Shown one piece after another: positions 35,431 to 44,557 of a DNA stretch of 64,000 bases. This stretch comes from Arthrobacter sp. CDRTa11 (GTDB taxonomy: Bacteria; Actinomycetota; Actinomycetes; Actinomycetales; Micrococcaceae), in assembly GCF_026427775.1 (NCBI RefSeq), contig NZ_CP044532.1, positions 4,960,001 through 5,024,000 of the forward strand, in the 5' to 3' direction. The position numbers and the translations under genes are program-made. Under the pieces are notes generated by a model. That model was given only the letters and a program-made list of their open reading frames with translations. It was not told the DNA's origin and ran no database searches. Within the stretch, counting starts at the first letter, position 1; every line of letters begins with the position of its first letter.

Positions 35431-35732
35431 CAGTAGCCGCCGCCCGGCGGCGCTTCGCAGATCAAAACCGCCCGGGAGTGGCGGTTGACGGCTTCAGCGG
35501 CTTCCTGAAGACGGCCGCGCGTCCGGCCCAGCGCGGCGGCCTGCAAAGCCACCGAGTCCCGGTAAGCGCGGCCCGCAGGAGACTGCCAGTCCAGCAACTG
35601 AATCTTCCAGAAGCCGGCCAGGACTTCCTCAACCCGCCGGGTACAGCGCTCCACCCGGACGGCCAGCTGCTGGATGTCGTGGCTTCGGGCCATGCGTGAG
35701 GCCATGTCTGCCGCCGCGGTATCACTGCTCAT
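35430..35732 (-). CDS. Small helical WXG-like protein, partner of the esterase gene
   Basis: A 100-residue, almost all-helical protein with one tryptophan turn: LLDWQSPAGRAYRDSVALQA between two predicted helices (about residues 22-40 and 62-90). This is the size and shape of WXG100/ESAT-6-like proteins, though the exact W-x-G is replaced by W-Q-S-P-A-G. The stop shares one base with the start of the esterase gene. A 207-bp non-coding stretch upstream separates it from purB on the other strand. A chaperone or co-secreted partner role is inference. Confidence 0.6.
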   Translation of the reverse strand: MSSDTAAADMASRMARSHDIQQLAVRVERCTRRVEEVLAGFWKIQLLDWQSPAGRAYRDSVALQAAALGRTRGRLQEAAEAVNRHSRAVLICEAPPGGGY

Positions 35733-35939
35733 GTTCTTGATCCCCTCGCGGAACCTGCGGATTCGTGTTCACCGCCCCCACGCTAAGGGCGCACAACGTG
35801 TCAGCGAAGTGCCGCCGTCGCGTATGTGGACAAGAAGCCAAAGGAGCATCTGGACGGGACGCAGGGGTCGTGTGTGCAGGACAAGTCACACGGAATGGCC
35901 GGCTTAAGGCGCAGCGGAAGTTCATGAAACAATCAGCAC

Positions 35940-37382
35940 ATGCCTGAAACTGCTGCCACAGCTGATATCCGTACGCCCTCCGGACGCCTCGCCCTTGCCG
36001 CGTCGCCGGAACAGATTGCGCTCGGCCCGCTGGACGGCCGCTACCAGTCCGCCGTCGCGCCCTTGGTGGACTACCTTTCCGAGGCAGCCCTCAACCGCGA
36101 TCGCGTGGCCGTCGAGGTGGAATGGCTCATCCACCTGACCAGCAACAACGTCCTTCCCGGGGCCGGTCCGCTGACCGGTGAACAGCAGGACGAGCTACGC
36201 CGGATCGTCACGGAATTCGATTCATCCTCGGTGGCCGAGCTGGCCGAAATTGAGGCGGTGACGGTGCATGACGTCAAGGCCGTCGAGTACTACATTGGCC
36301 GCCGGCTGCCGGCGATCGGCATTGAGAGCCTGACAGCGATGGTGCACTTTGGCTGCACGTCCGAGGACATCAACAACCTCTCCTACGCGCTGGGCGTGAA
36401 GGGCGCTGTGGAGGACGTGTGGCTGCCGGCCGCCCGTGGTTTGGTTGCCCAAATCAGCAGGATGGCCGAGGACAACAGGGCCGTTCCCATGCTGTCCCGC
36501 ACGCACGGCCAGCCGGCCACACCCACCACGCTGGGCAAGGAACTTGCCGTGATGGCACACCGCCTGAAGCGCCAGCTGGACCGGATCGACACCACGGAAT
36601 ACCTGGGCAAGATCAACGGGGCCACGGGCACCTACGCCGCCCATGTGGCGTCGGTCCCCGGAGCCGACTGGGAGCAGGTAGCCAAGTCCTTCATCGAAGG
36701 GCTGGGGCTGACCTGGAACCCGCTGACCACACAGATCGAAAGCCACGACTGGCAGGCAGAGCTGTACGCCGACGTCGCGCGGTTCAACCGCATCCTGCAC
36801 AACGTCTGCACCGACATCTGGAGCTACATCTCCATCGGCTACTTCGCGCAGGTTCCGGTGGCGGGCGCCACGGGCTCGTCCACGATGCCGCACAAGGTGA
36901 ACCCCATCCGCTTTGAAAATGCCGAAGCAAACCTGGAGATCTCCTCCGGCCTGCTGGACGTTCTGGGCTCCACGCTGGTGACCTCCCGCTGGCAGCGTGA
37001 CCTCACGGACTCCTCCAGCCAGCGCAACATCGGCGTGGCGTTCGGGCACTCCCTGCTGGCCATTTCCAATGTGGCCAAGGGCCTGGACCGGCTGGACGTT
37101 GCCGAAGACGTGCTGGCCGCGGACCTGGACACCAACTGGGAAGTCCTGGGCGAGGCCATCCAGATGGTTATGCGCGCCGAGGCGATCGCCGGCGTCGAAG
37201 GCATGGAAAACCCCTACGAACGCCTCAAGGACCTGACGCGTGGACAGCGCGTGGACGCCGCACGCATGCAGGAGTTCGTCCAGGGCCTGGGCCTCTCCTC
37301 CGAGGCTGAAGCCCGGCTGCTCGCGCTGACCCCCGGCAAGTACACGGGCATGGCGGACCAGCTGGTGGACCACCTTAAGTAG
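35940..37382 (+). CDS. purB: Adenylosuccinate lyase
   Basis: A 480-residue purine enzyme of the fumarase/aspartase superfamily. It splits SAICAR to AICAR and adenylosuccinate to AMP, releasing fumarate. Key signs are LGPLDGRYQSAVAPLVDYLSE at the N-terminus, HFGCTSEDINNLSYAL, LSRTHGQPATPTTLGKE and the mobile signature loop GSSTMPHKVNPIRFENAEAN. Length is close to the E. coli enzyme plus a 20-residue leader. A strong terminator follows at 37447. It stands alone, in a housekeeping position. Confidence 0.97.
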   Translation: MPETAATADIRTPSGRLALAASPEQIALGPLDGRYQSAVAPLVDYLSEAALNRDRVAVEVEWLIHLTSNNVLPGAGPLTGEQQDELRRIVTEFDSSSVAELAEIEAVTVHDVKAVEYYIGRRLPAIGIESLTAMVHFGCTSEDINNLSYALGVKGAVEDVWLPAARGLVAQISRMAEDNRAVPMLSRTHGQPATPTTLGKELAVMAHRLKRQLDRIDTTEYLGKINGATGTYAAHVASVPGADWEQVAKSFIEGLGLTWNPLTTQIESHDWQAELYADVARFNRILHNVCTDIWSYISIGYFAQVPVAGATGSSTMPHKVNPIRFENAEANLEISSGLLDVLGSTLVTSRWQRDLTDSSSQRNIGVAFGHSLLAISNVAKGLDRLDVAEDVLAADLDTNWEVLGEAIQMVMRAEAIAGVEGMENPYERLKDLTRGQRVDAARMQEFVQGLGLSSEAEARLLALTPGKYTGMADQLVDHLK

Positions 37383-37446
37383 GCCAAGGCCAGCCTCCAA
37401 TCCCTGCTCGAAGAATAGGGACTACAGCGGAATAAGTACGACGGCG

Positions 37447-37480
37447 GCGCCGGGCTCCCAGGGGCCCGGCGCATCCTTTT
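37447..37480 (+). terminator. Rho-independent terminator after purB
   Basis: GCGCCGGGC (37447-37455) pairs with GCCCGGCGC (37464-37472), followed by ATCCTTTT. A typical terminator. Confidence 0.9.
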
Positions 37481-37547
37481 GGGCTACTTGGGACTCGTGG
37501 ACTGCTATTGTCCGCTGCCGGTTCACTGTAAGTGGGAAACTGGGAGC

Positions 37548-38222
37548 ATGAAGCTGCTGCTCATCCGCCATGGACAGACCCCCGGAAACGTACTCGGCCA
37601 GCTGGACACGGCCCACCCGGGACCAGGACTCACCGAACTTGGTGAGCGGCAAGCGGAAGCCATGGCACGATCGCTGGCCAATGAGCCCATTGCAGCCCTG
37701 TATGCCTCCACCCTGGTCCGCACGCAGGTAACCGCCGCTCCCCTTGCCCGCGTACATGGACTGGAGGTTGAAGTGCTGGACGGCCTGCACGAAATCGAAG
37801 CCGGCGCCCTGGAGAAACTGACCGACCACGAGTCCCATAAGCGCTACATGGGAACGGTTTTCGCGTGGGCCGCAGGAGACCTTGACCGTCGCATGCCTGC
37901 CGGCACGGACGGCCACGCATTTTTTGAACGGTATGACGCCGCCATCACCCGGATTGCCGAACGCGCCATGAAGGACGGGGACAACGCTACCGCCGCAGCT
38001 GTCAGCCACGGTGCCGCCATCCGCACGTGGGCCGGGCGGCGGGCCGCGGATACGGATCACGAGTTCGCCGCCCGCCATGTCTTATCCAACACTGGCATTG
38101 TCGCCCTGGAGGGTGATCCCGACGCCGGCTGGACGCTCCTCCATTGGGACGGCAGCCCCGTGGGCGGGTTGGCCCTGGCCGACCCGACGGCGGAGGACCC
38201 CATGGGCGGACGCGCCCAGTAG
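37548..38222 (+). CDS. Histidine phosphatase (phosphoglycerate mutase-like)
   Basis: A 224-residue histidine phosphatase. The catalytic RHG motif is LLIRHGQTPGN (H9 accepts the phosphate). The second histidine is in AAAVSHGAAIRTWAGRR. The usual acid-base residue lies in LHEIEAGALEKL. Such proteins act on phosphoglycerate, sugar phosphates or other phosphoesters; the substrate is unclear. The ATG at 37548 follows GGGAG; the frame is open to 37479 without a ribosome-binding site. A GNAT gene follows 133 bp later. Confidence 0.88.
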   Translation: MKLLLIRHGQTPGNVLGQLDTAHPGPGLTELGERQAEAMARSLANEPIAALYASTLVRTQVTAAPLARVHGLEVEVLDGLHEIEAGALEKLTDHESHKRYMGTVFAWAAGDLDRRMPAGTDGHAFFERYDAAITRIAERAMKDGDNATAAAVSHGAAIRTWAGRRAADTDHEFAARHVLSNTGIVALEGDPDAGWTLLHWDGSPVGGLALADPTAEDPMGGRAQ

Positions 38223-38355
38223 CCTGACCGGAACTCCTACCTCCGCCCGCTGCCGTTTTCTGACAGTTCTCTGGGCGCTTACGCACAGGAAACACCGCGG
38301 TAACGGTGCCGCCTTAGGCTTATCAGGCATAACCCTTCGGCGAATCGAGGCAGTC

Positions 38356-38859
38356 ATGCAGACCAATCCCCGTCTCAACATCAGGCAGGTCACCTGGTCC
38401 AACCCCGTGGGCGCCGACCTTCGCAGGGCCCAGCAGGCTGAACTGGACGCCCGCTTTGGTACGCCGAACCACGAACCCGGGACCCCGCCGTCGGGCGCGG
38501 ACTGTGCGGTTTTCCTGGTGGCCTACGACAAAGGCTCCGGGCAGCCGGTGGGGTGCGGCGGCCTGCGGCTGCTGGATGATTCAACGGCGGAAATCAAGCG
38601 GCTGTATGTCCTCCCGTACACCCGGGGATCCGGCGTTGCCAGCTCCATCCTGGCGGCACTTGAAGCAGAGGCGTTCCGGCAGGGAATCAGCCGGATCAAG
38701 GCGGAGGCCGGGTCTGCGCAGCCGGACGGCCGGAACTTCTACCAGAACTCAGGGTTCGAGCCCGTGCCCAACTTTGGCCCGTACATCGGGGTGGAGCACT
38801 CTTACTGCTACGCCAAAAACATCAACTCGCACAGCGCCGCCAACACCGCCATGGCATAG
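38356..38859 (+). CDS. GNAT-family N-acetyltransferase
   Basis: A 167-residue GCN5-type acetyltransferase. The core VFLVAYDKGSGQPVGCGGLRLLDDSTAEIKRLYVLP leads to the acetyl-CoA loop YTRGSGVASSILAALEAEAF (R-x-x-G-x-A), ending in NFYQNSGFEPV. It is preceded by GAGG and starts at ATG 38356; the upstream open frame overlaps the histidine phosphatase gene and is not used. Substrate unknown. Confidence 0.85.
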   Translation: MQTNPRLNIRQVTWSNPVGADLRRAQQAELDARFGTPNHEPGTPPSGADCAVFLVAYDKGSGQPVGCGGLRLLDDSTAEIKRLYVLPYTRGSGVASSILAALEAEAFRQGISRIKAEAGSAQPDGRNFYQNSGFEPVPNFGPYIGVEHSYCYAKNINSHSAANTAMA

Positions 38860-38998
38860 GTCACCAGCGGACGACGGCGGAAAATAGCCGGGAGCGCGTC
38901 GGCACCTACTCCTCGCGGGCCCGCCGAACGTTCACGGCGCGTTAAGGCACAAGGCCCTGACTGTTCCCATATCTGGACCAGACTCGACTGGCGTTGAT

Positions 38999-39025
38999 CG
39001 TTTATCGAATCGATAGCTATAAACG
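38999..39025. promoter_or_regulatory. Candidate operator before the Fbp/Phn-type ABC operon
   Basis: CGTTTAT (38999-39005) and ATAAACG (39019-39025) are perfect 7-bp inverted arms with a 13-nt spacer; inside is a second dyad ATCGA-A-TCGAT (39004-39014). The spot is AT-rich in the 237-bp intergenic region, 72 bp before the binding-protein gene. The rest of that gap shows nothing else. Confidence 0.55.
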
Positions 39026-39096
39026 TCCACAACTGGCGAGCCCCGCTATAGGCTTGCCGGACATGCTCGATTCCAGTCCAGAAATGAGTCCTGCCC

Positions 39097-40182
39097 GTGC
39101 GAAAATTTCAGACTTTGGTTGCCGCTGCCGTCGCCGTTACCCTTCTTTCGGGCTGTGGAGGGAGTGCCGCCACCCCCGCAGCGTCCGGTGATTCCTCGTC
39201 ATCCGCGGCGGGCGGATCGGGCGAAACACTGGTCATCTACACAAATTCCAACGGTGAAGGCCGCGGTGAATGGCTGACGGCCAAGGCGGCCGAGGCCGGT
39301 TTCAAAGTGGAGGTAGTGGGGGCCGGCGGTGCCGATGCCACGAACAAACTTATCGCCGAAAAGAACAACCCCATTGCCGATGTCGCGTTCGGCCTGAACA
39401 ACATGTACTTCGCGCAGATCAAGGCTGCGGAGGCGATCGAGCCCTACGAACCCGCCTGGGCTGGTGAGGTGGACGGCGCACTGGGCGATGCCGGAGACGA
39501 TAAGGCCTATTGGCCGCTGGTCCAGCAGGCTATTCTCCTGGGCTACAACTCCGACAAAATCACTGCGGACGCCGCACCCAAGGACTGGACGGACCTGTGG
39601 ACCAAGGATGAATTCAAGTCACGGTATGAGCGCGTGACGGGGCTGGGCACCGCCACCGCCCAGCTGGTGTTCGCCAGCCTGCTGACACGGTATAGGGACG
39701 ACTCCGGAGATCTGGGCATCTCGGATGAGGGCTGGAAGCAGGTGGAGCAGTACTTCCAGAATGGCAGCCCGGCTGTTGCAAAGACTGACCTTTTCGCCCG
39801 GATCGCCTCCGGCGACGTGGACATGGGCCAGATGCCGTCCTCGATCATCGCCGAACGTGAGAAGTCCTTCAAGGTCAACGTGGAGACGGTAGCGCCGTCC
39901 GTTGGGGTTCCGCTGGCCGTGGAACAGGTGGCCCTGGTCAAAGGGACGGACAAGAAGGAAGAGGCACAGAAGTTCATTGACTGGTTCGGCAGCGCAGATG
40001 TGCAGGGCGCGTGGGCCAAGCAGTTCAACTCGATGCCTGTAAACAAGGGCGCCGCGGCTCAGGCCAATCCGGAGGTGGTGGACTTCTTCGCTGACGTCAA
40101 GCAGCAGGACATCGACTGGAACTTCGTGCAGGAAAACATGGGCGCATGGGTGGAGAAGATCGAGCTCGAATACATGACGTAG
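39097..40182 (+). CDS. ABC transporter substrate-binding lipoprotein (Fe3+/phosphonate/thiamine-type)
   Basis: A 361-residue extracellular solute-binding protein. The signal peptide VAVTLLSGC gives lipidated C20. The mature core LVIYTNSNGEGRGEWLTAKAAE is typical of the FbpA/PhnS/ThiB group (SBP families 1/6 type). ADVAFGLNNMYFAQIKAAEAIEPYEP and FIDWFGSADVQGAWAKQF are further group traits. It is the first of a three-gene operon with an ATPase and a double permease. The ligand could be ferric iron, 2-aminoethylphosphonate or thiamine; I see no decisive residue. The GTG start is used. Confidence 0.88.
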   Translation: MRKFQTLVAAAVAVTLLSGCGGSAATPAASGDSSSSAAGGSGETLVIYTNSNGEGRGEWLTAKAAEAGFKVEVVGAGGADATNKLIAEKNNPIADVAFGLNNMYFAQIKAAEAIEPYEPAWAGEVDGALGDAGDDKAYWPLVQQAILLGYNSDKITADAAPKDWTDLWTKDEFKSRYERVTGLGTATAQLVFASLLTRYRDDSGDLGISDEGWKQVEQYFQNGSPAVAKTDLFARIASGDVDMGQMPSSIIAEREKSFKVNVETVAPSVGVPLAVEQVALVKGTDKKEEAQKFIDWFGSADVQGAWAKQFNSMPVNKGAAAQANPEVVDFFADVKQQDIDWNFVQENMGAWVEKIELEYMT

Positions 40183-40238
40183 CAGCCGTCCGCTTTGAGG
40201 TTCACCAGCTCCGCCAACCCATCCAGACAGGTTTGCCA

Positions 40239-41306
40239 ATGATTCGCTTGGACAACATCGAAGTTTCCTTCGGCGATTTCGTCGCCATCCCCCACTTGGA
40301 CCTTCACGTTAAACCCGGGGAGTTCTTCACGCTGCTGGGTCCGTCCGGCTGCGGGAAAACGACGGCGTTGCGCACCCTGGCAGGGTTCATTGAACCGTCA
40401 GCGGGAAGTGTTCACGTGGACGGCAAGAACGTGACCCGGCTTCCCGGCGACAAGCGGCAGGTGGGCATGGTGTTCCAGAACTATGCGCTGTTCCCCAGCA
40501 TGAGTGTGTGGGAGAACATCGCCTTCGGACTCCGTGTGCGGAAGGAGAAGCACGCCGACAGCGACCGCCTGGTTCGCGACATTGCGCGCCGGGTGGAGCT
40601 CAGCGATGAGCAGCTGCACAAAAATGTGGCGGAGCTTTCCGGTGGGCAACAGCAGCGTGTGGCGGTGGCGCGCGCCTTGGTGCTGCGGCCCAAGATCCTG
40701 CTCCTGGACGAGCCGCTCTCCAATCTGGACGCCAAGCTGCGGCATCAGCTGAGGCAGCAGCTCAAGGACCTGCAGAGCGAGTTCGGCATCACCACCGTGT
40801 ACGTCACCCACGACCAGGATGAGGCACTGGCCATGAGCGACCGCGTGGCCGTTTTCAACAAGGGCGTGATCGAGCAGGTGGGCTCTCCGCAGGCGATCTA
40901 TGATGAGGCGGCCACTGAGTTTGTCTGCACCTTCATTGGGGACAGTTCCCCGTTGTCCGCTGACTTCATCACGGAACTGAACCGGCTCTCCGGTGCCGGC
41001 CTCAGCCCTGACGCCAACTCCTACCTGCGGGTGGAAAAGGCGTCACTGACCGCCCCCGCCCATGGGGGCACCGCCGTCGGGCTGGCCGGAACGGTGGTGT
41101 CACGCACCTATCACGGCCTCCACAGCCGCTATGTGGTGCGGAGTCACGGCGCGGATATCCGGCTGTTGGTCAGGGAAGACGGCGGCGTGCACCCCGACGC
41201 CGGTGCGCAAACGACCCTCTATGTCCAGCCGGGCCACGTGCTTCAGTACCACGCCGATACCGGCGCAGCCCTGGCCAGGAAGCCCCGGGCAGTGGCCCTG
41301 CCATGA
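40239..41306 (+). CDS. ABC transporter ATPase (PotA/FbpC type)
   Basis: A 355-residue nucleotide-binding subunit. Walker A GPSGCGKT (about residues 36-43), signature LSGGQQQRVAVARAL, Walker B ILLLDEPLSNLD, switch His THDQDEAL. A C-terminal TOBE-type domain (about 265-355) suggests regulation by the ligand or a partner protein. The stop overlaps the permease start by 4 bp. It powers the double-permease protein. Confidence 0.93.
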   Translation: MIRLDNIEVSFGDFVAIPHLDLHVKPGEFFTLLGPSGCGKTTALRTLAGFIEPSAGSVHVDGKNVTRLPGDKRQVGMVFQNYALFPSMSVWENIAFGLRVRKEKHADSDRLVRDIARRVELSDEQLHKNVAELSGGQQQRVAVARALVLRPKILLLDEPLSNLDAKLRHQLRQQLKDLQSEFGITTVYVTHDQDEALAMSDRVAVFNKGVIEQVGSPQAIYDEAATEFVCTFIGDSSPLSADFITELNRLSGAGLSPDANSYLRVEKASLTAPAHGGTAVGLAGTVVSRTYHGLHSRYVVRSHGADIRLLVREDGGVHPDAGAQTTLYVQPGHVLQYHADTGAALARKPRAVALP

Positions 41307-43216
41307 GCAGAGTCTCCGTCTCTGTGAAGAACAGAGCCCAGAACAGCGGCAGGTACAGCGGCAGGAATGGTGGCGACGCCAGGAGCATGCTCCGCTCGCC
41401 CTTCGTCCTGATGGTGGGCGCGGTGCTCACCTGGTTCATCGCTGCGTTCCTGGTCTGGCCCAACCTGAACGTCCTGATAGCAACGTTCTTTCCGGACGGC
41501 AGCTTCTCGGGGCGGGCGGCCGAGAAACTGTTCTCCTCCCAGCGCGCCATGAAATCCCTGGGCAACAGCTTCCTGCTGGCGCTTGCCCTGTCCGTCACGG
41601 TGAACGTCGTAGGCATCTTCATTGTGCTGGTTACGCAGTACTTCAGGATCCGCGGCTCCCGGATCCTGTTTCTGGGCTACGCCTCCACCTTCATCTACGG
41701 CGGCATTGTGCTGGCCGCCGGCTACAAATTCATCTATGGCGACAAAGGGATTGTCACGTCCTGGCTGCTCACGGTGTTCCCCGGCATGGATCCGGCGTGG
41801 TTCTCCGGCTTCTTCGCCGTGCTGGTGGTGATGACCTTTGCCACCACCACCAACCACATGCTGTTTGTGGGCAATGCGCTCAAGGGCGTTGACTACCAGA
41901 CGATTGAGGCGGCCCGGAACCTGGGCGCATCCACTTGGACCATCCTGCGCCGGGTGGTGCTGCCCATGCTCAAACCCACTCTCTTCGCGGTCACCATCCT
42001 GTCCTTCCTGACCGGCCTGGGGGCCCTGAGCGCCCCGCAGGTGCTGGGCGGCCGGGAATTCCAGACCATCACGCCGATGATCCTGACCTTTGCCAACAGC
42101 CCCACTTCACGGGATCTGGCTGCGCTGCTGGCTGTCATCCTGGGCGTTTCCACCATCCTGATGCTCGCTGTCATGTCCCGGCTGGAGAAGCGCGGCACCT
42201 ATTACTCGCTGTCCAAAGTGTCCACGGCGATGCAGAAACAGCAAATTACCAGTCCCGTCGCCAATGCTGCCGTGCACATCATCGCCTACCTGCTGTTCGC
42301 GTTGTACACACTGCCCGTGGTGCTGATTGTGCTGTACTCGTTCGCCGACGGCGCCGCCATCCAAACCGGCCAGCTCTCCCCGGGCAGCCTGACACTGGAC
42401 AACTACGTGCGGATCCTGACCCAGCCTTCAGGCCTGCGGCCTTTTATTGTCAGTGTGGTCTACAGCGGGTTGGCGACGGTGATTGCGGTGGGCGGGCTGC
42501 TGTTTGTGGCCCGGCTGCTTCAGAAGTACAAAAACTGGGTTGCCTCTGTCTTCGAATACCTGCTCCACATTCCCTGGATCCTGCCCTCGGCCCTGCTCGC
42601 CCTGGGGCTCATCATCAGCTACGACCACCCTAATCCGATGGTGGGCGGCGCCGTCCTGACCGGAACCACAGTGATCCTGCTGATCGCGTTTGTGACGGTC
42701 AAGATCCCGTTCACCCTCCGGATGCTCAAGGCATCATTCGCATCGGTCAACACCTCGATGGAGGAAGCCGCCGCCATCATGGGTGCCAAGACGCTGTACG
42801 TGTTCCGGCGGATCCTGCTGCCGCTGGTGCTGCCGGCCGCCGCAGCCATTGCCGCGCTGAACTTCAACAACCTGCTGGACGACTACGACACCGCGATCTT
42901 CCTGGCGCATCCGCTGGTCCAGCCGCTGGGGCTGGTGATTAAGGCGAACACCGACGGCGCCGAAGGGGTGGAGGGCGTGGCCAACACGTTCGTCTACACA
43001 GTGCTGCTGATGGTCATCACGGGGCTGACCATGTACCTCGTCTACGGCCGCTCCAGCAGGCGCGTGGCCGGCTCGGGCTCGAGCAGTGGTGCCGGTGCGG
43101 GCAAGCGTCCGGGCGGGAAGCGGCCCGGCGCTTATCGGGGGACCTCTGAAGCCCCGGACCCACCGCTCGCCGGGGCGGCAGGGCCGGAGGCTCCTGCCTT
43201 GAGCGGAAAACGTTAG
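41303..43216 (+). CDS. Double-domain ABC permease (FbpB/PhnU-V-type fusion)
   Basis: A 637-residue inner-membrane protein with about 12 helices in two homologous halves. EAA loops: EAARNLGASTWTILRRVVLPMLKP in the first half (about residue 200) and EEAAAIMGAKTLYVFRRILLPLVLP in the second (about 490). Many ferric-iron and phosphonate importers use such a fused permease. The last 50 residues are Gly/Ser/Pro-rich and basic. It is the last gene of the operon; pobA follows on the other strand 36 bp away with no clear terminator. Confidence 0.92.
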   Translation: MSRVSVSVKNRAQNSGRYSGRNGGDARSMLRSPFVLMVGAVLTWFIAAFLVWPNLNVLIATFFPDGSFSGRAAEKLFSSQRAMKSLGNSFLLALALSVTVNVVGIFIVLVTQYFRIRGSRILFLGYASTFIYGGIVLAAGYKFIYGDKGIVTSWLLTVFPGMDPAWFSGFFAVLVVMTFATTTNHMLFVGNALKGVDYQTIEAARNLGASTWTILRRVVLPMLKPTLFAVTILSFLTGLGALSAPQVLGGREFQTITPMILTFANSPTSRDLAALLAVILGVSTILMLAVMSRLEKRGTYYSLSKVSTAMQKQQITSPVANAAVHIIAYLLFALYTLPVVLIVLYSFADGAAIQTGQLSPGSLTLDNYVRILTQPSGLRPFIVSVVYSGLATVIAVGGLLFVARLLQKYKNWVASVFEYLLHIPWILPSALLALGLIISYDHPNPMVGGAVLTGTTVILLIAFVTVKIPFTLRMLKASFASVNTSMEEAAAIMGAKTLYVFRRILLPLVLPAAAAIAALNFNNLLDDYDTAIFLAHPLVQPLGLVIKANTDGAEGVEGVANTFVYTVLLMVITGLTMYLVYGRSSRRVAGSGSSSGAGAGKRPGGKRPGAYRGTSEAPDPPLAGAAGPEAPALSGKR

Positions 43217-43252
43217 CCGGTTTTGCGTGGCCGCGGGGCTCAACGGGACCTT

Positions 43253-44440
43253 CTACGAAGCTGGCCAGCCTGTGTACGCCTCAGCCAGGTACGCCATGCC
43301 GTGCTTGGAGGAGACCACCGAGTTGAGTTCGCCGAGCTGGCGGGCACGGGAGAACTCGTCGGCATCGGCCGACGTGTGGAGCATGGTGGTCATCCAGTAG
43401 GAGAACTGCTGGGCCTTCCAGACCCTCTCCAGGGCGCGGTCACTGAACGAGTCCAGGAGCTGGCTGGAGCCGGAGCGGTAGTAGCTGTCCAGTCCCTCGA
43501 AGAGCACTTTGACATCCTGAATGGCCAGGTTCAGGCCCTTGGCACCGGTGGGTGGGACCGTGTGGGCGGCGTCACCGGCAAGGAAGAGGTTCCCGTGGCG
43601 CATGGGGGTGTGGACGAAGCTGCGGAACGGCAGGACCATCTTGTCGATGACCGGCCCTTCCTTGAGTTCAAAGCCGTTACCGTTGACGCGGCTGCGGAAT
43701 TCGGCCCAGATCCTGTCATCGTCCCAGTCGGCAACGCTCTCCTTCGGATCGCACTGGAAGTACATGCGCTGGACAGTTTCGGTCCGCTGGCTGATCAGGG
43801 CGAAGCCGTTCGCAGAGTTTGCGTAGATGAGTTCATCGGAACTGCGCGGCGCTTCGGCCAGAATTCCGAACCAGGCGAACGGGTACTCGTGGAAGTACCA
43901 TTTCCGGCTGGCCTCCGGGATCTGGAGCCGGCAGTGGCTGCGTGAACCGTCCGCGCCCACCACAAACTCGGCCTGGATCTCATACTCCACCCCGTCAGAG
44001 TCGGTGAACCAGACCTTCGGCCTGCCCTCCAGGTCGTGCACCATGGTGTCAGTGACGCTGTAACGGACGTCCCCGCCGTCGGCCTTCCTTGCGGCGGCGA
44101 GGTCAAGGAACACATCCGTTTGGGGGTAGAGCCAGACGGATTCGCCTACCAGCCCCTTGAAGTCAATGCGGTGGCTTTCGCCATGGAACCTGAGCTCAAT
44201 GCCGTCGTGCCGGTCGCCGTCGCGCAGCACGCGGTCCGAAACCCCGCTCTCCACAAGCAGGTTAACCGTGCCATGCTCCAGGATGCCGGCGCGGACTGTC
44301 TCGGAGATCGTTTGGTGGCTGCGGGCCTCGATCACTGTGGAATTGATGCCTGACGAAGCCAGGAGGTGGGACAGCATCAGTCCCGCCGGACCGGCGCCAA
44401 CGATGGCTACTTGGGTGGTGATGACCTTGCGTGCTGCCAT
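43253..44440 (-). CDS. pobA: 4-hydroxybenzoate 3-monooxygenase
   Basis: A 395-residue FAD enzyme that hydroxylates 4-hydroxybenzoate to protocatechuate with NAD(P)H and oxygen, feeding the Pca pathway 8 kb away. FAD-binding IVGAGPAGLMLSHLL (about residues 13-27), substrate-region VRAGILEHGTVNLL, FVVGADGSRSHCR, and late FAD loop LFLAGDAAHTVPPTGAKGLNLA fit PobA closely. It follows an IclR regulator on the same strand with a candidate operator between. Confidence 0.95.
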   Translation of the reverse strand: MAARKVITTQVAIVGAGPAGLMLSHLLASSGINSTVIEARSHQTISETVRAGILEHGTVNLLVESGVSDRVLRDGDRHDGIELRFHGESHRIDFKGLVGESVWLYPQTDVFLDLAAARKADGGDVRYSVTDTMVHDLEGRPKVWFTDSDGVEYEIQAEFVVGADGSRSHCRLQIPEASRKWYFHEYPFAWFGILAEAPRSSDELIYANSANGFALISQRTETVQRMYFQCDPKESVADWDDDRIWAEFRSRVNGNGFELKEGPVIDKMVLPFRSFVHTPMRHGNLFLAGDAAHTVPPTGAKGLNLAIQDVKVLFEGLDSYYRSGSSQLLDSFSDRALERVWKAQQFSYWMTTMLHTSADADEFSRARQLGELNSVVSSKHGMAYLAEAYTGWPAS

Positions 44441-44535
44441 GAGTCTTCTCGCTTCATTGCGGGCCCGGGGCTGACGGGCCGGTTGGTGCTTGTGACTTCC
44501 AGTGTGCGGCGGAAGACCCTACTGACGGCACGGCA

Positions 44536-44552
44536 ATTCCATTGAACGGAAT
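44536..44552. promoter_or_regulatory. Candidate IclR operator before pobA
   Basis: ATTCC-ATTGAAC-GGAAT (minus strand ATTCCGTTCAATGGAAT) is a perfect 5+5 dyad with a 7-bp spacer, 6 bp from the end of the IclR gene and 95 bp before the pobA start. The shape is typical of IclR-type sites. Confidence 0.6.
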
Positions 44553-44557
44553 ATTTC

